Positions 47,941-61,100 of a stretch of DNA of 64,000 nt are shown here, piece after piece. The translations under genes and the position numbers were made by a program. The DNA comes from Branchiostoma floridae (Eukaryota; Chordata; Leptocardii; Amphioxiformes; Branchiostomatidae). Location: positions 12,038,283 through 12,102,282 of the forward strand of contig NC_049983.1 of assembly GCF_000003815.2 (NCBI RefSeq). The letters run 5' to 3'. Under the pieces are notes generated by a model. It saw nothing but the letters and a program-made list of their open reading frames with translations, ran no database searches and was not told where the DNA came from. Positions within the stretch are counted from its first letter, which is position 1. Each line of letters begins with the position of its first letter.

Positions 47941-48909
47941 GTAAGGTGTTCTGTGTTCTACCTCTTGTGTGACCGACTGTGTGTTAAACATTACATTAAG
48001 AACACTAACGCAGATAATGCTGTCTGACGCTATATCTCAGTAATATAGCTGGTATTCGTGAAGTATTTCTTTCTATAGAAATACATCGCGTTGATACAAC
48101 GTTAATATTAGCGCAGAAAGGGAGCAGGAGTTCAAATTAAATCATCGAACAATAGCTCTCGTAGTACTAGTCATGCAGTTGGAGCGAAGTGATTTCAATC
48201 GATAACGGATAAGGTTGTCAAGGGCTCAAATAGACGGTGAGAAATATTTTCCAGCTGATGTATCAGGTGTCCATGTATAACGGACATATGAAGCCTTATA
48301 GGTTGCACGTTGATCAGACGATTGTATCTGACACACCAGATCTGACAGGTGGTTCGGCATACTGGAACTGAGTGTGGCTTGGCATTTGTTTTCTTGTTTC
48401 TTTCACTGCATGTTGTGGATCTAATGAAGCTTCAGTGTCATCTCAGTAGAAAAGCTTGTGCCTGCTCTGATAACCAGGGAGGGAGAGTAGAACCTCCAAA
48501 ACTGAGACATAGAAGGTGTACCGTAGTAGCAAAATTATCGATCGGTGCTATGAGTACAACGATACTCATTGTTCAATGGTACTCAAAGACGAAATAACAA
48601 CGCTGCAGTAGCCTTGTCCTGAAATGCCTTGAGTTGTCAGAGGTTACTGTATTATAGATTAAAATCATTAGACATTCATTTACTATCGTTCTACGTTCTT
48701 TTGACAAAAAAGGAATTTCAGTATCACAAAACGTAGATAAGGGCATATTGAAATATTAGATTGTGTACTCAATGATATTGTATTGGTGTAATAAGGGAAG
48801 TTAAATACCTGGTAGTAATAAAAGTACATTGTAATTGTGTTACTCTTGGGCGACGTTACGTGACCAAATAATGACTTATCATTCAGCACTAGTTACTATA
48901 GCACTTGTC

Positions 48910-49215
48910 AGTTGTGACAAACAATAGCACCTTTCAAACACCAGTACTTGGCCATTATGATGGCAAATATATAAGCACCAAAAAGGTTCCCGTTTCAGCA
49001 CGAACTCTTAAAATAGTACTTTTACAAGATAATCTGTCATATAGAAAATGGAATGTGCTTTATGGCACACAATAGCGCCTTTAAAACACTAGTACATTTG
49101 TACTTGACGGTTATGGCTGCAAATATTTAAACACCCAAATTCTTCCCTTTCTTTAATCCGGACTCCTAAAATAGTTTTCATGGGGATAATCTGTTACCAT
49201 GGTGATGGAATGTAA
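48910..49215 (+). repeat. Tandem duplication of about 150-165 bp
   Basis: Two copies share ACAATAGCRCCTTT, AAACACYAGTAC, TTATGRYGGCAAATAT-like, CTCTTAAAATAGT or CTCCTAAAATAGT, and GATAATCTGT. The first spans about 48910-49060 and the second about 49066-49215. It is non-coding. Confidence 0.6.
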
Positions 49216-49428
49216 GTTGCGATGTAAACACTAGGTATTATACATCTCTGTCACGCACACAGACGTTCAACACAGGCCTTCCTTTTTTCCTTTGCAAAAT
49301 GTTGTGCTGTTCGCTCTTTCATGGTTTCACTGTTTGCCACGCGGAACTAGAAGCATTGTCAGTTGGCTGGCCGGCTTGTTTCATTTTTTGGTCGGTTCGT
49401 TGGTTTGATACTTGGCTACGTTGTATTT

Positions 49429-49485
49429 ACGGATAAATGTTACATATTCTCAATTACGGATAAATATTACATATTCTCTTGATAT
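49429..49485 (+). repeat. Direct repeat of about 28-30 bp
   Basis: TTACGGATAAATRTTACATATTCTC occurs twice in tandem, with one base differing. Nothing else is visible here. Confidence 0.75.
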
Positions 49486-49787
49486 TCTGTATCATATTTG
49501 AAAAAAAATAGATTGGAAATTACGTGCACTCAGTCTGTACAGGACACAAAATTTGATATCAGCGTGTAAACGTAGGAGCAAAGACGCTTGCATTGAGACG
49601 CAATATATTGGAAAACATCAGAAACGAAAGCTAAGTTTCAGTCAAATGATGACTTGGGGCACTTCATAGAAGAGCAACGGAAAGACTTTTGAATATCTTC
49701 AGTGCAGTACTTCTTCGCACAATACCTTAAGGATGTATGGTACATTCCTGAGTCCTGACAGACAGTGACATGTTGTGTCTCCTCCAG

Positions 49788-49928
49788 ACTGAGGCATGTA
49801 CCTCCCCAGTCCCCCCATCAAGGTGACGATGTCCGGTCAAGTGTCCAGCGCGCTTGTGGCACGTCAGTAACGCGCCATGATTGTCCCTGGCGGTGGCAGA
49901 GTGGTACTTCCCGCCTGCTCTAGTCCAG
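49788..49928 (+). other. Possible untranslated or start-containing exon
   Basis: The interval begins after TCTCCTCCAG and ends TCTAGTCCAG before GTGAGGAG, both strong splice signals, and it is GC-richer than its surroundings. It contains a closed 24-codon frame (ATG at 49797) and a later ATG at 49877 in a good context that stays open to the donor (MIVPGGGRVVLPACSSP). It may be a second exon of the transcript proposed to start near 47845. No protein family is recognised. Confidence 0.3.
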
Positions 49929-50471
49929 GTGAGGAGAGGGGCTTAAGTAGCCGTACTATTTGTGGTATTTCAAAAACGGAGAAAATGGTTGGATTTTGGC
50001 AAGGACGTCCTTGGAAAGCAGGTCCTTAGACCACCCCGTAAACGGTGTTTTCTACGAAGTATTGTGACACGTCTGCAGTCAGTATTGTACGGTATTTGCA
50101 ATATGTTTCATCTCGCTAGATGGCAGGCATCGTCCAAGACCATCGTCTTTGGATAGTCCCTCAACATGATTTAAGTTTACTGTATGTGACGTCGACAGTT
50201 CACTTCTTGCATCAACTATATTTACCTCCCTACAGTTCATGTTACTATTAAATCGGGTGAATCAGTGAAGGATTTGTCTTGCACAACTTCTCTGTCTTAC
50301 TCAAGGTCGAAAGGAAAACAACTATTTCCTGTTTCTGGTGTTATCTTCCCTTACTTACGAGATATCACCTTGTCCTCTCAGTATGGCAATGACTCTTACT
50401 GTCCTGGAATCATTTGCAACAACGTTTATACCTCTTATCAAATGTTTATTTTCATACGCCCTGCCTCTTAG

Positions 50472-50532
50472 ACCAATGAGGTTCTATCCTACTTAAATAA
50501 AACGAGGTTCTATTCTACTTAAATAAAACCTC
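50472..50532 (+). repeat. Short tandem duplication of about 31 bp
   Basis: GAGGTTCTATYCTACTTAAA followed by TAAAAC occurs twice in a row, then CCTCG closes a short inverted match to CGAGG. It is non-coding. Confidence 0.7.
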
Positions 50533-53500
50533 GTAGAGACGACATGTTTGTGTACACCGCATGCAGAACAGGAAGGTGTCTAAAGCCATGATGGACTTTC
50601 CAAATGCCGTTAAGCACTGGAAGATGTCAGAAAGAGATGTATGTACCCATCCAGAATTTTGTTGGAACGTGAGATGTCATCACTCTGTATAGTTCTTCAC
50701 ATGCCGTGTACTGTGGAACGATAATCGACCATGGCCCTGGTCATTCACTGTGTTGAAAGCGCGTTTTACCTACAGACGACTGGAATTTTGTGAAAATGAC
50801 GTTTGCAGCCTGTCAAAACTGCTCTTATATTTTTTGCATGTGACGTTATGACGGCTCCAACATTTCAAAGTCGTCACCAACTCCAAATAACTTAACACAT
50901 ATGACCTTTGGAATTAAAGATTCAATGGCGATGTAAAAGCATGGAAAACATCGTCACAATGCGAACGTGACCCCCCAGGTATTCCTTGTCTATTTTGCTG
51001 AAAGCATCGTTACCTAATCCTTTCCCCAACGTGCCTATGACCGCCGTTGCCAGAAGAAGTGGAGAGCTTTGCTCTGTGCTTTGTTCCACCAGTGACGCAT
51101 TACTGCGGTTTCCTGCACCACCAGAGCCCGTCCTCTTTAGCCCACCACGCGACACGGGCAGGTTAGCGCGGAGGAGAGGGACCTCTCCCGTTACTGGGAC
51201 AACATGACCGTGGCTCAACCGCTACTGAAAAACAGGGAGTGAACAATGTTCTTTTGACATCAATCTGTATATTTCGTGGAATGTGCAGTATGAGAGTTTA
51301 TTTCGTCGAATGTGCAATGCTATCTCAACTTATTCTTGCATCCTTAATCATAAAAATCATTTGCTATGGATTAAAGTTTGATCAAAATATATTTGATACA
51401 TCATTTTCCACGGTATTCCTCTTTTATCTATTTAAGATATCCTTCGTTTGATAACCTCAATCAATCGGTTTTGAGGACTTCACTGTTTCTGCAACACCGT
51501 TTCTTGGACAGAACGCCAAAATAGGACAAGGACACACTAACGTCTCTTCTGAATAAACCACGTTCTGTTTACGTGCAAACGGTGGCCGGACGCCAAAGCG
51601 TTCTCGACAAAGCGTGCAGGGTTAGGGGATAACGGGTAGTCTGTGGGAATCGCCTCAGTGAGCCGTTACTGTCTGTCACAGGACGGCTTTTGTCCGATCA
51701 GGTGTCGTCCTAACGGACGCTGCAGGACTACCGTGAATCATCCTTGGGTCGTCCTTTTCTAACCTCCAAGTAGAGATAGTAAGTTATTTAGTTAAGATCA
51801 CATTTCTGATTCCCGATTTCCGGAGCACCGGGCCTCTCTGGACCCTGAGAAACGTTACGATTTTGCCTTTCTAGCTTTTGGATTAGCCCTTTTCTACCTG
51901 TTCTCAAGTCCTGATCAATGGAGACGTTTGTTAAGTATGTACATAAAGAAATACTGGCACATTGAGGGGTGTCACAAAATACCAAGTATGTGTAGGCCTA
52001 GGTTGTCTAACTATGTAGCATGGGATTGTCGTACAATATGTGCCTGTAATGTTATGATTTGGGCGATCGTGAATACATGATTACGTCTGATAGTACAGAA
52101 TGGATTACGGTAACAATCAAGAGATGTATGCGTAATTCTGATAGACCCTTGTTGTCTTCCCGCCAAGCAAGGGAGAGATAGTCTACTTGTATATTGTGAT
52201 GCCCTTTCATTCTTTGGTGAAGTATGTACCTTTCTGCTATGACTTATATCAGTACCCACTTGTTACGCTATTGTAGTTTGGACGGGAATGTGGAGAGGTG
52301 AGTTGTGTGTTTAGTTTGTTTTGTCTGAACTTGACGGGTCGTTAACGTGTCTAATGTACTGTTCGTCTCGACACGTGTCGGAAGTTCCCATGCACCAATT
52401 GCTGTTATACCTAGCTGGGCTGGGTCAAAAAGTTTCAGCAACAAAGCCGTATCAAAAGACACTAAAACCGGAGGGTCTTCTGCAGTACAAAGGTCAGCCA
52501 CCAGAGGACTCAAAATCAACCGTATACCCACCTACCAAATATCATCACAATCAATGTAATGTTAGAGGTTCTTAAGTTATTGCTGTGGAGATACATACAC
52601 ACAGACTAACATACTAAAAACTATACCTCCATTTTATGGAGGTAAAAGTCCAGTGGTTAAAACAGTCATCTTGGCAGGCGTGTTCTCCTGACATGTACGC
52701 TGTACTGCAGAATAAATTGGCGGAATCATGGCAAAATACTTGAATGTTGCGATAAGTTATTTCACCCCAAACCGATGACAGCTCACAAACGCTCTAGTAG
52801 TTTCTCTAAACATCCAGTAAGAATACATTTCCTTTGTAAAAGCCAGTCTGTCTGTCGGGAAAACGTTGTGTAAAAAGTGTCGATAGGTTTCATACTGTAG
52901 AGTAGTAAGATATTAACTGTAGTACTTGTCAGTCTGGCGTGCGGTATCTCTGTCTTCAACAACAACAACCATTGATAGTATCTAACTTATATAGTTATAG
53001 TCTCGGTAGGTTTTGTTGTCCACACGGTTGCCACCTGAGGGGTTTCTTTGCTGGCTTTTAGAACATTAACCATTGGAACTAGACTGTCGGACTCCCTGAG
53101 GGAGATGTGGCAGGTCTTTTGATCACAACAATCTGCTGTGTTGCGTACCTGCAGAACTGGATCTACCGAATACCGGCGGAGAGTTTGTGATCTATCTTCA
53201 GTCCTGTCAAAACAGGCGGGACGCTATTGTATTCTCGGCAGGATACCTTCGTCGAACGTCGTTTTTTTTATTCGTAATTTTCTTGTCTGCTCCAAAGACT
53301 CATGTCATTATGTCAGCAAACAGAATCGGCTAGGCAAACCTTGCTATCTTAACCCCGATAAAGGTGAGTCTATTGTTATCATACCAACAAAGCAATCCAG
53401 CAAAACGCACTCTCCAAGTTTTCAAATTCGCAAGTACGTTATAACAAACATAAATTGTAATTGTTATAGTTTTATCAAAGGATGCTTTATTTGCATTCTC

Positions 53501-53901
53501 CCTGTTTCTGAAATTGTATATTTGCTTAACAAAGTGTTGGGCCTCCAATAACAACCTTAATTTCCGACCCTGAAATCTAGCAGAGTGACTCATTATAAAC
53601 TGTCAGTTGTAGCCTGTAGGCCACATTTCATTGGCATACTTTCCACATATGATCTAACGGCAGCTTTAATACATATCAATATGTCTTTATATCATGATAT
53701 TCTGCGCCATATACGCAACAGATATTTATTTGTATAGCCATATAGGTTTTTTTGATTGACACTTTTCAAAATGTATGCACTGACGGTTTACCTTGAAATC
53801 GCTCTTATCTGGTCCCATCTCATCTCTATTACGTATGTGTGCATACAACACCTGGGGAGGGTTTCCCGCTCCAGAGGTCATTGACCTATGCTGATATTTC
53901 A

Positions 53902-53918
53902 TCCCCCCCCCCCCCACT
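53902..53918 (+). repeat. Poly-C run
   Basis: A homopolymer of about 14 C residues, likely to be unstable and prone to sequencing error. Confidence 0.85.
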
Positions 53919-56610
53919 CCATTGTCATAACGTTATATACAACCGATTGCCATATTTACCTCAATGTATAGTGGAGGCACAGTTTTTAGCCTGTTTGTGT
54001 GTGTGCACGCGCAAAAAATCAGGTCTCAATTTGCCGCAAGTTAATCAATGAGGACAATCTATGATTTAAGTGTTTCCCCAATTCCATGATATGACTTTAA
54101 TCCACGTAACATATCTAATCTATGTCAGGTAAAACAATTACAGATAACAATTATGCAAATAATGACTAATAACTAAGTCTCCCCGACAGACAATCTTTAT
54201 TTCAAACAAAAAGTAATGTCACGTTTTCTAAGCATAATCTTGTGATGACGATTTGGCATTTCGGTATGAAGAGAAGAGAAGAGAATTTTAAGCATAGCTC
54301 ATCACTCTGAAGGAGGTTTACCTTTACGTCAGTGAAAAGAACTAACCTACAAGCAGCTGTGTAGTCAGCTCTGTCTTATTTTTCCCCGTGGTTTACTTTG
54401 CAACGCGTCTTGTTAATCTCCAAGCAGATCTATCGGTGGTAAGGGAGTTTTCAGCATCCAACAGGCCACGGTGCACCGTGGAGGTATGAATACTGCCTTG
54501 CCACTGATAGATCAGATTGTACATTAGCGTCTTGTATGCCTTCCTCTGCTGGTGCACCAGAACTAATAATACAATTCTGCTCTACACCAAGATTGGGAAA
54601 TAGCACGTCCGCAAAAATCCACACTTTGAGAGAACCACTAGTTTTGTGGAGTCATCACCAGACACACAGTTACTAGTATACAGATCAGATATCTTTGAGA
54701 TTTATACAATGTCAGAAAAACGTATTCTCAATAAAATGTTTGTAAATAAAGACTAAAAATTGACGTAGGGAGGAGTTTTCCCTACCCCTAATTACTCACA
54801 CGAAGTACCTAAATATAATAATCATCCTTGTTGGTTGCTATAGCGACTAATCAGCCAATCACATCAGGCCTCTACTTGTCCTTCAATTGCAACTATTGGT
54901 ACATTTAACGACTTCCGGTGTAAATTTATGGTCATGCGAGATCTGGTGTTCTCGCCATAGTAGTGGCATGGCCGATAAAGTCAATATCTATTACATTACA
55001 GTGACTACACAATATAATTTCCACTACTGAAAACCATGCCAACAGACAGAATGCGCCAATGACTGTGATATCTCAAACAACCTGTTGGAAAACAGCCCAT
55101 ATCCTTGTGAAGTCAATGCCGTATAAATCAGACTGACAGACATACATTGTTGACAGGTAATTAGCAAGGCACCTTATCAAGTACTGCGTTCCATTACATG
55201 GATTAGCTGCTTGTTAAATGATAACTAGAACTGTCAAAAATCTTACCTGAAACAAAGGAAATACAGCGATATCATAAATTAGGATTCCTTTTTCTTTGTT
55301 TCAACGTGTTCGCGTTGTTTGAAGTAATTGAAGCGCAAAACACATACTTAGCGTGAAACTCTCCGCAATAATATACACTCATAAGCAAGGGAAATATATG
55401 ATCTACCTTGTGCTGAGAGGGGTTTGCGACGAAAGGGCTAGCATTACACACCCTTGGCGCCCCCTATTATCGCGTGCAGGTGACCCGATCACATTCGGCG
55501 GGAATTTTCCCGTTCAAAGGACAGTGTAAATACATTATACCACTCTTGCAGTATCGCGTTTCCCCGGTACGTTCCTGACTGGGTAGGACAGGAGAGGCAG
55601 GGGTTTGTCCCAAGGGCGCACTATAGGCGACAATTTATTCCGCCTGTTTCGCCTAAAATCGTCGTTACCGCAGTTGTCTGTGTCAGGTGGCGGTAGAACA
55701 TCGCTTCTACATGGGTGTGTGTTCGGCCCGACTGTGACGACGTACTTGGACTCCAGCAGACACGAACAGAGAGCTCTGTAGGAAAAGGTGAGACAAGCAG
55801 GCCATTGTACAGTCGACCCCCTTGGTCGTTGCAAGTGATTACCGAACCAGGGCCAACCCGTGCCGTGAGTTCAGACAGCAAAAACAGTTCGGTGCTGTCA
55901 TCCAAAGTAAGGGTACAACTACAACGGAGGCTTCGGACGACTCTGTCGGCCTCTGCCACGTCGCGAACGTGTGAAGACGACGCTATGTCATCTCGTACAG
56001 CCCGACGTACGGGTTAAGCTGAGGTTAAGTGGTCTCCTGGTTCTACGTGCTGTCTGCACCCCCTCCTTTTCTCAGGGAACTTCAGCATACGGTATGTGCT
56101 TCAAACAGCTTAAGAATGTAATCTTATCTTGTTATCCTTCAAAATATGTTACTTATGCTCAGTTTGATACACACGCCCAAACTGTATCTGTTCAAGTGGC
56201 AATATGTAATGATACTAGTGAGCTAGCTGAAGTGTATGCTATAGTACCGTCATTACGTCTGGTACACTTAGCAAAGTCACTGAAACTATAAATGTTGCCT
56301 CCTTGTCCACTTCTCTGTTTTGTAGATTGTCAAAATTGGTCAATTATGGGTTCTTTTACAGTATTTAGCTACCCATGTGTGAATTATTCTTCATTCAAAG
56401 TTTTGGCAGTGTGCTCTATGGTTTTTGTTATTGTAATCTAATAATGGCTCATTTCGTGATCTATTGTAACCAGCAGGTGTCAAAAAGGAACGGCTGTTTA
56501 TTTTGCCTTAGCAGTTTGTGGGATTTTAGTTCATGCAAACTAAATTTAGTAAAAACTATGTCGGGATACGTGCTATTGCGAGGATGTAGAATTAGGAATG
56601 TACTGATGTG

Positions 56611-57100
56611 AGTGTGTACCACGGCCGGACCACTGGGCACTTCTGTCAGTGTACCAAAACCGGACCACTGGACATGGCTGTCATTTTACCAGCGGACCAG
56701 CCCCCTGCTGTAGTGACTTGCACAAATGTGTGGCCCAAGGGCTTCGAATTGGAGATGGGCGCCACCCTAAGCATCTGCATAGATGCACGAGCAACTTTAA
56801 CTCTTAACTGACCACTGTCCGTGCTCTACTGTCAGTGCACCACGGCCGGACCACAGAACACTGCTATCAGTGTACCACGGCCGGACCACAGGACACTGCT
56901 ATCAGTGTACCACGGCCGGACCACAGGACACTGCTATCAGTGTACCATGGCCGGAACACTGGGCACTGCTGTCAGTGTACCATGGCCGGACCACAGGTCA
57001 CTGCTGTCAATGTACCACGGTCAGACCATTGGGCACTGCTGTCAGTGTACCATGGCCGGACTACATGGCACTGCTGTCACTGTACTACGTACGGCCGCGC
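56611..57100 (+). repeat. 35-bp minisatellite
   Basis: About eight to ten copies of a 35-bp unit (core GTGTACCACGGCCGGACCAC then AGGACACTGCTATCA) form the array. Two outlying copies at 56611-56690 are separated from the main array (56828-57090) by unrelated sequence. Since 35 is not a multiple of three and the unit lacks stops, all three plus frames stay open across the array, which produces convincing-looking but spurious repeat proteins. Confidence 0.85.
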
Positions 57101-57810
57101 CCCAGGGCTATGACGCTGTGCTGGGGAGGGGAGCCCGCCTGGTTGTAAGACAGTAGTAGCATACAGCAGCGCCATCCCACGGCCCGCTGCACCTGTGGCT
57201 TGGTGAGGAGTGTGCGGACGTGCCTCAGCGCCTTGTTGTGCTGTGGACACGGGTCTTGCGTGGCTAAGCTGAGGCTTACTAAAAACTGACGCTACCGGCG
57301 TCCTAAAACAATGTCACATGACTCAGATACTGCCTATGCGGGTCACAAGGACATGTAAAATTGGCCGGTTGATGTCACATAAAGCTGGACAGCAATAGTT
57401 CATTAGTATGCTTATTATCGTCTCCTCATTACAACTTCCAGGAACCTGTCGTCTCCCGTGTACTGCACTAGGAACTATCGTTAAACTTTTTTTATACTCT
57501 TAAATATATATACATGTATATTGATGGTGAATCTGTCGATGGTAAGTCGGTCAGGTAGTTTGGACTGCTTTAGATTGTATTTCATAAGTTCTCTGTTGTG
57601 CTTTAATAGTTATATCACGTCTGTTAACATCATGATGTAGCCATCCTGTAGTAATCTAAACCGAAAAAGACATAAGCGCAACATATCTCCTACTAACACC
57701 AGTTGGCATTTTTGTAGGCAGAGAGGACCTTGAGATATGCGTTTGTCCCTCCCGTCATGTCTGTGCACGTGGTACCTACAGCAACCTAACACTACTCTGT
57801 TTTGTAACAG

Positions 57811-58197
57811 GTGTCATCGACTGCAGCTCTCGCCAGAGATCCAGAATCTGAGCAGGGAAATCCCGTATTGTTAGCTGGGAATTATTTCAAGGAGGGACGG
57901 GCGAGCCGCTCATCCACACCAACAACAACAAGCTTTCCGGCCTACTTATGCAGACAGAGGGAGAACCGGCCTGATCGTGAGACTGCAAAGACAGTCGGGT
58001 TTAAGAAAACTGTCTTCATAGGACGGCGCGTCTTCCCCAGATCTTAAGGAGCTGGTTCCAACAAGGGCAAGTGCTTGCCGGAGCGAATCTTAGCTAGACC
58101 GAGGCAAGACCAGCAGCCAAGCGGTGAAAGGTGAACGGAAGGGAGAGAACATCGTGACGACGTTGTGGCTGCAGGGTTGGGTCATCACGGCGTGCAG
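57811..58197 (+). other. Possible internal exon, coding status unclear
   Basis: The interval follows TGTTTTGTAACAG and ends GGCGTGCAG before GTGAGCTG. It is 387 bp and GC-rich relative to its flanks. One frame is open from 57811 to 58047 without an ATG near its start and then stops; no protein family is recognised. It could be an untranslated exon of a transcript running rightward. Confidence 0.3.
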
Positions 58198-61100
58198 GTG
58201 AGCTGAAGTGTTTATCTCGTCTCACATAGAAGCGTCTCTAGGTGTGGTGAGGGGTAATGTCAGGCTGTGGGGGTGCAACGGATACTCCGGCTTCGAGTGC
58301 TCCCTCTTGTCGTGTGCACTATGCATGAATGCTTATGAATATTTGTGCCTGTTACTTGATCTCATAACCTGTCAACGATTTTGTCCAATTATTGATTATT
58401 TTGTTTGCTCCACGCCCTCTTTGCAATCTTAGTTTCGTATTTCACCCCTATGGGGAAACTGGACTGCATCTTCCATTTTCAAACAACCCTGATCTAAGTC
58501 TGTGCCAGTATCTAATAGATCCTAATACAGACCCAGCCCTTAATTTTCTCTGTGACTTTGGCACAGTGCCTGCCACCCAGCGGCAGTTCATCACGTTGCC
58601 ATGGAAGATAGTCACCACTGGCGGCTTGCCTATCTTAGCAGGGCAGAAACATATATATGAGCCACTAAGAAAATTAGGTCATGTCTTTACTGATAGTTAT
58701 TGAAAAGGATTTGATAATAGTTTGTCTTGTCATACTGTCTGGGGATGATACTAGTGTTATGTGTTATTATATAAATTCTTTCTCTGTCGTACAATGTATA
58801 TATAACGTTGAAAGTATGGATTTTTGAAAACGCCTGAATGACCAGTAAACCTTGGGAACAGGTGTCCGTAGAGAACAATTAACCGTAATCACCACAAATT
58901 CCACAAATTAATCAGCATAAAGAAGCTCTGTGGGCAGGGTTAGGGAGGGTTTTCCACAAGCTATTAACGCATAGAGAGGCTATCAGAGAGTGAATAGATA
59001 CATTTTGTTCGCTGTTGAGACAGGAATTCTCGTCAATGTTATCTTTGTAATCTCACCAACATGCCAATCCAAATGGCGACCAGTTTTGGCAAACTTGCTA
59101 TGCAACATTGTTTCTCCGGGACACGAGGTATTTATCTCGGAAAGCGGTAGTGACACAGGAATATGAATTGAAACAAAAATACATTAGATAAGATAAGATA
59201 GGAGAAAGATAAAAATATGGATATCGTAGAGAAAACATACAGGTGATTCAGGACATAAAAAGTAAGTGAAACCCACAAACATCTAAGCTTGTTGTGATTT
59301 ATGTTACTGACTATGGGTGTATCAAATGCATCAAATGCATTTTGATCAAATTGGTCAAATGCATTTTGTTCAACATAACGTGTGTAAATGAATATTGTAT
59401 CATATGCATAGCAAACACTTTTCTTACATCATGAACACCTAATCCAAACGTTGTACAGGGCTAGAATATTGCGTCAACATGGATCCTGGTTTGACAAACT
59501 CTGACGTCACTTTTCCATGGCAAGCTTGCCATCGAGAACACGTGGCTGTCCACTTGTATCACAAAGGAACACTTTCGAAGTTTGATCCTCATATGAAACA
59601 CGACATAGCCCCAGCTGTTTCTGGCAAGGCTTAGTTGCTGCAGGTACTGACGTAGCGAGGATCGCTTGATAAACATGGTATGTGTCAATCATGTTATTTT
59701 CCACCTTTTTGTCAGGTATGCCGGTGTAACATTATATCAGGACTATATTTATGCTAAATTCTGGGTCGTGGGAATGAGCACATCTATCCTTTTCAAAAGG
59801 CATCCTATTGTTTTAGAACATTTGACACTACTCAACAGTTTCAAAAGATCCACCTGTTTCAGACACGTAGACAGAATCCTTTTCCGACAATGTTTTGCTT
59901 TTGTATATTGTTCAAAACTAGTTTTGTGCTTTATCAAACATGGTTCTTCCTGTAGCACGTTGTGGTCGCCATTGTGCTGCCGTTTACTATAACCGTCACC
60001 TGTGACCTTGACTACAATTCACTGCATAAGCTGTAAGAATAGACTAGAAAGGGAACATTGTATACCACAAACAATCTTCATTCTTTAGCGAACAAACAAG
60101 AAGGAAACGATTTTTTAAATGTCTGTTGTCCTGAAAATAACATTTTTTGTTTTTTGTCGTGAGGGAGATATATAAAACAAAACAGTTGCAAGAAATATTT
60201 GCATCGCTAAAAACATCATGGTGTCAACTTTTGTGGAAGGTGCGAGGGAAGCCATGACCTTTGACCTTTAGGGATGTCTGTATGAACAGCAGGTGGATTA
60301 AGTGGGTGCGTCGTCATAACACGAGCGCTATCAGAGTGAGTTGTTTGAAGCCAGCAGTTGTTCCGTGCCAGGTATGTTACCTGGCCAGCAGACACCTGTG
60401 CACCATATACTCTGTCGTGTAGGGGAGTTTGACCACAGTCGTGTTTACCAAAGTATGGGGCTTGGAAGCAGCGAATATAGTTTCACTTGAAGTCAGAGAT
60501 AGCTAGTGATGTAATGGTTAAATCATAATCATAACCTGCTGTCTTGTTCTTCCATTATAAGTACGGTAGTTGAACCTAACAGATACCATTGCTGCCTAGT
60601 TCCATCCAGAAATTTAAACACACATATATAGCATATGCAGGAAATTAGTAGATAGCTTAGCATCTGTCAACTTTATGATACCCCTTATAATAGAGTGATA
60701 AAAATCTCCAACGACGTTGGGAACTGATGTAAACACTACCAACACACGGGTATACCCCCTACCCCTGCACTCCAAAGTCAGACTAGCATTGCCTAGCCGA
60801 CGTCAAAACAATGAGGCGCTCTTGGCCTTCAACGCTGGAGGGCTCTAGGAGTGGTTGAATATGGAGTGGAATTCCGTCTGTTTGCGTTCGTTTTACAGGC
60901 TATTTCCTGCGCCAGCTGCAGCGGTCAACTCTGCTTGTTAGACCTGGAGGGTGCGTAAGTGGGCAGGCGCCGGGCATGTCTCAATGGCTTCTATTTGCGA
61001 TGGCTCGCCTGAATGTTGGTAGAACGGCATTGCAGGGACCCACCAAGCGTAGTAACAACACGAACGAGGGGAGTAATCCGCTACAAGTGTCTGAAAATGG

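Noticed and set aside
50922..51218. 98-codon minus-strand frame
   Set aside because: No recognisable family, overlaps an open frame on the other strand, and has no splice context.
56821..57156. Three overlapping repeat proteins, or a CRISPR-like array
   Set aside because: A 35-bp minisatellite without unique spacers in an animal genome explains all three frames.
58392..58703. 103-codon plus-strand frame with a protein-like central stretch
   Set aside because: No recognised family; the upstream part reads as AT-rich noise. It could be an old transposon remnant but I cannot support a call.
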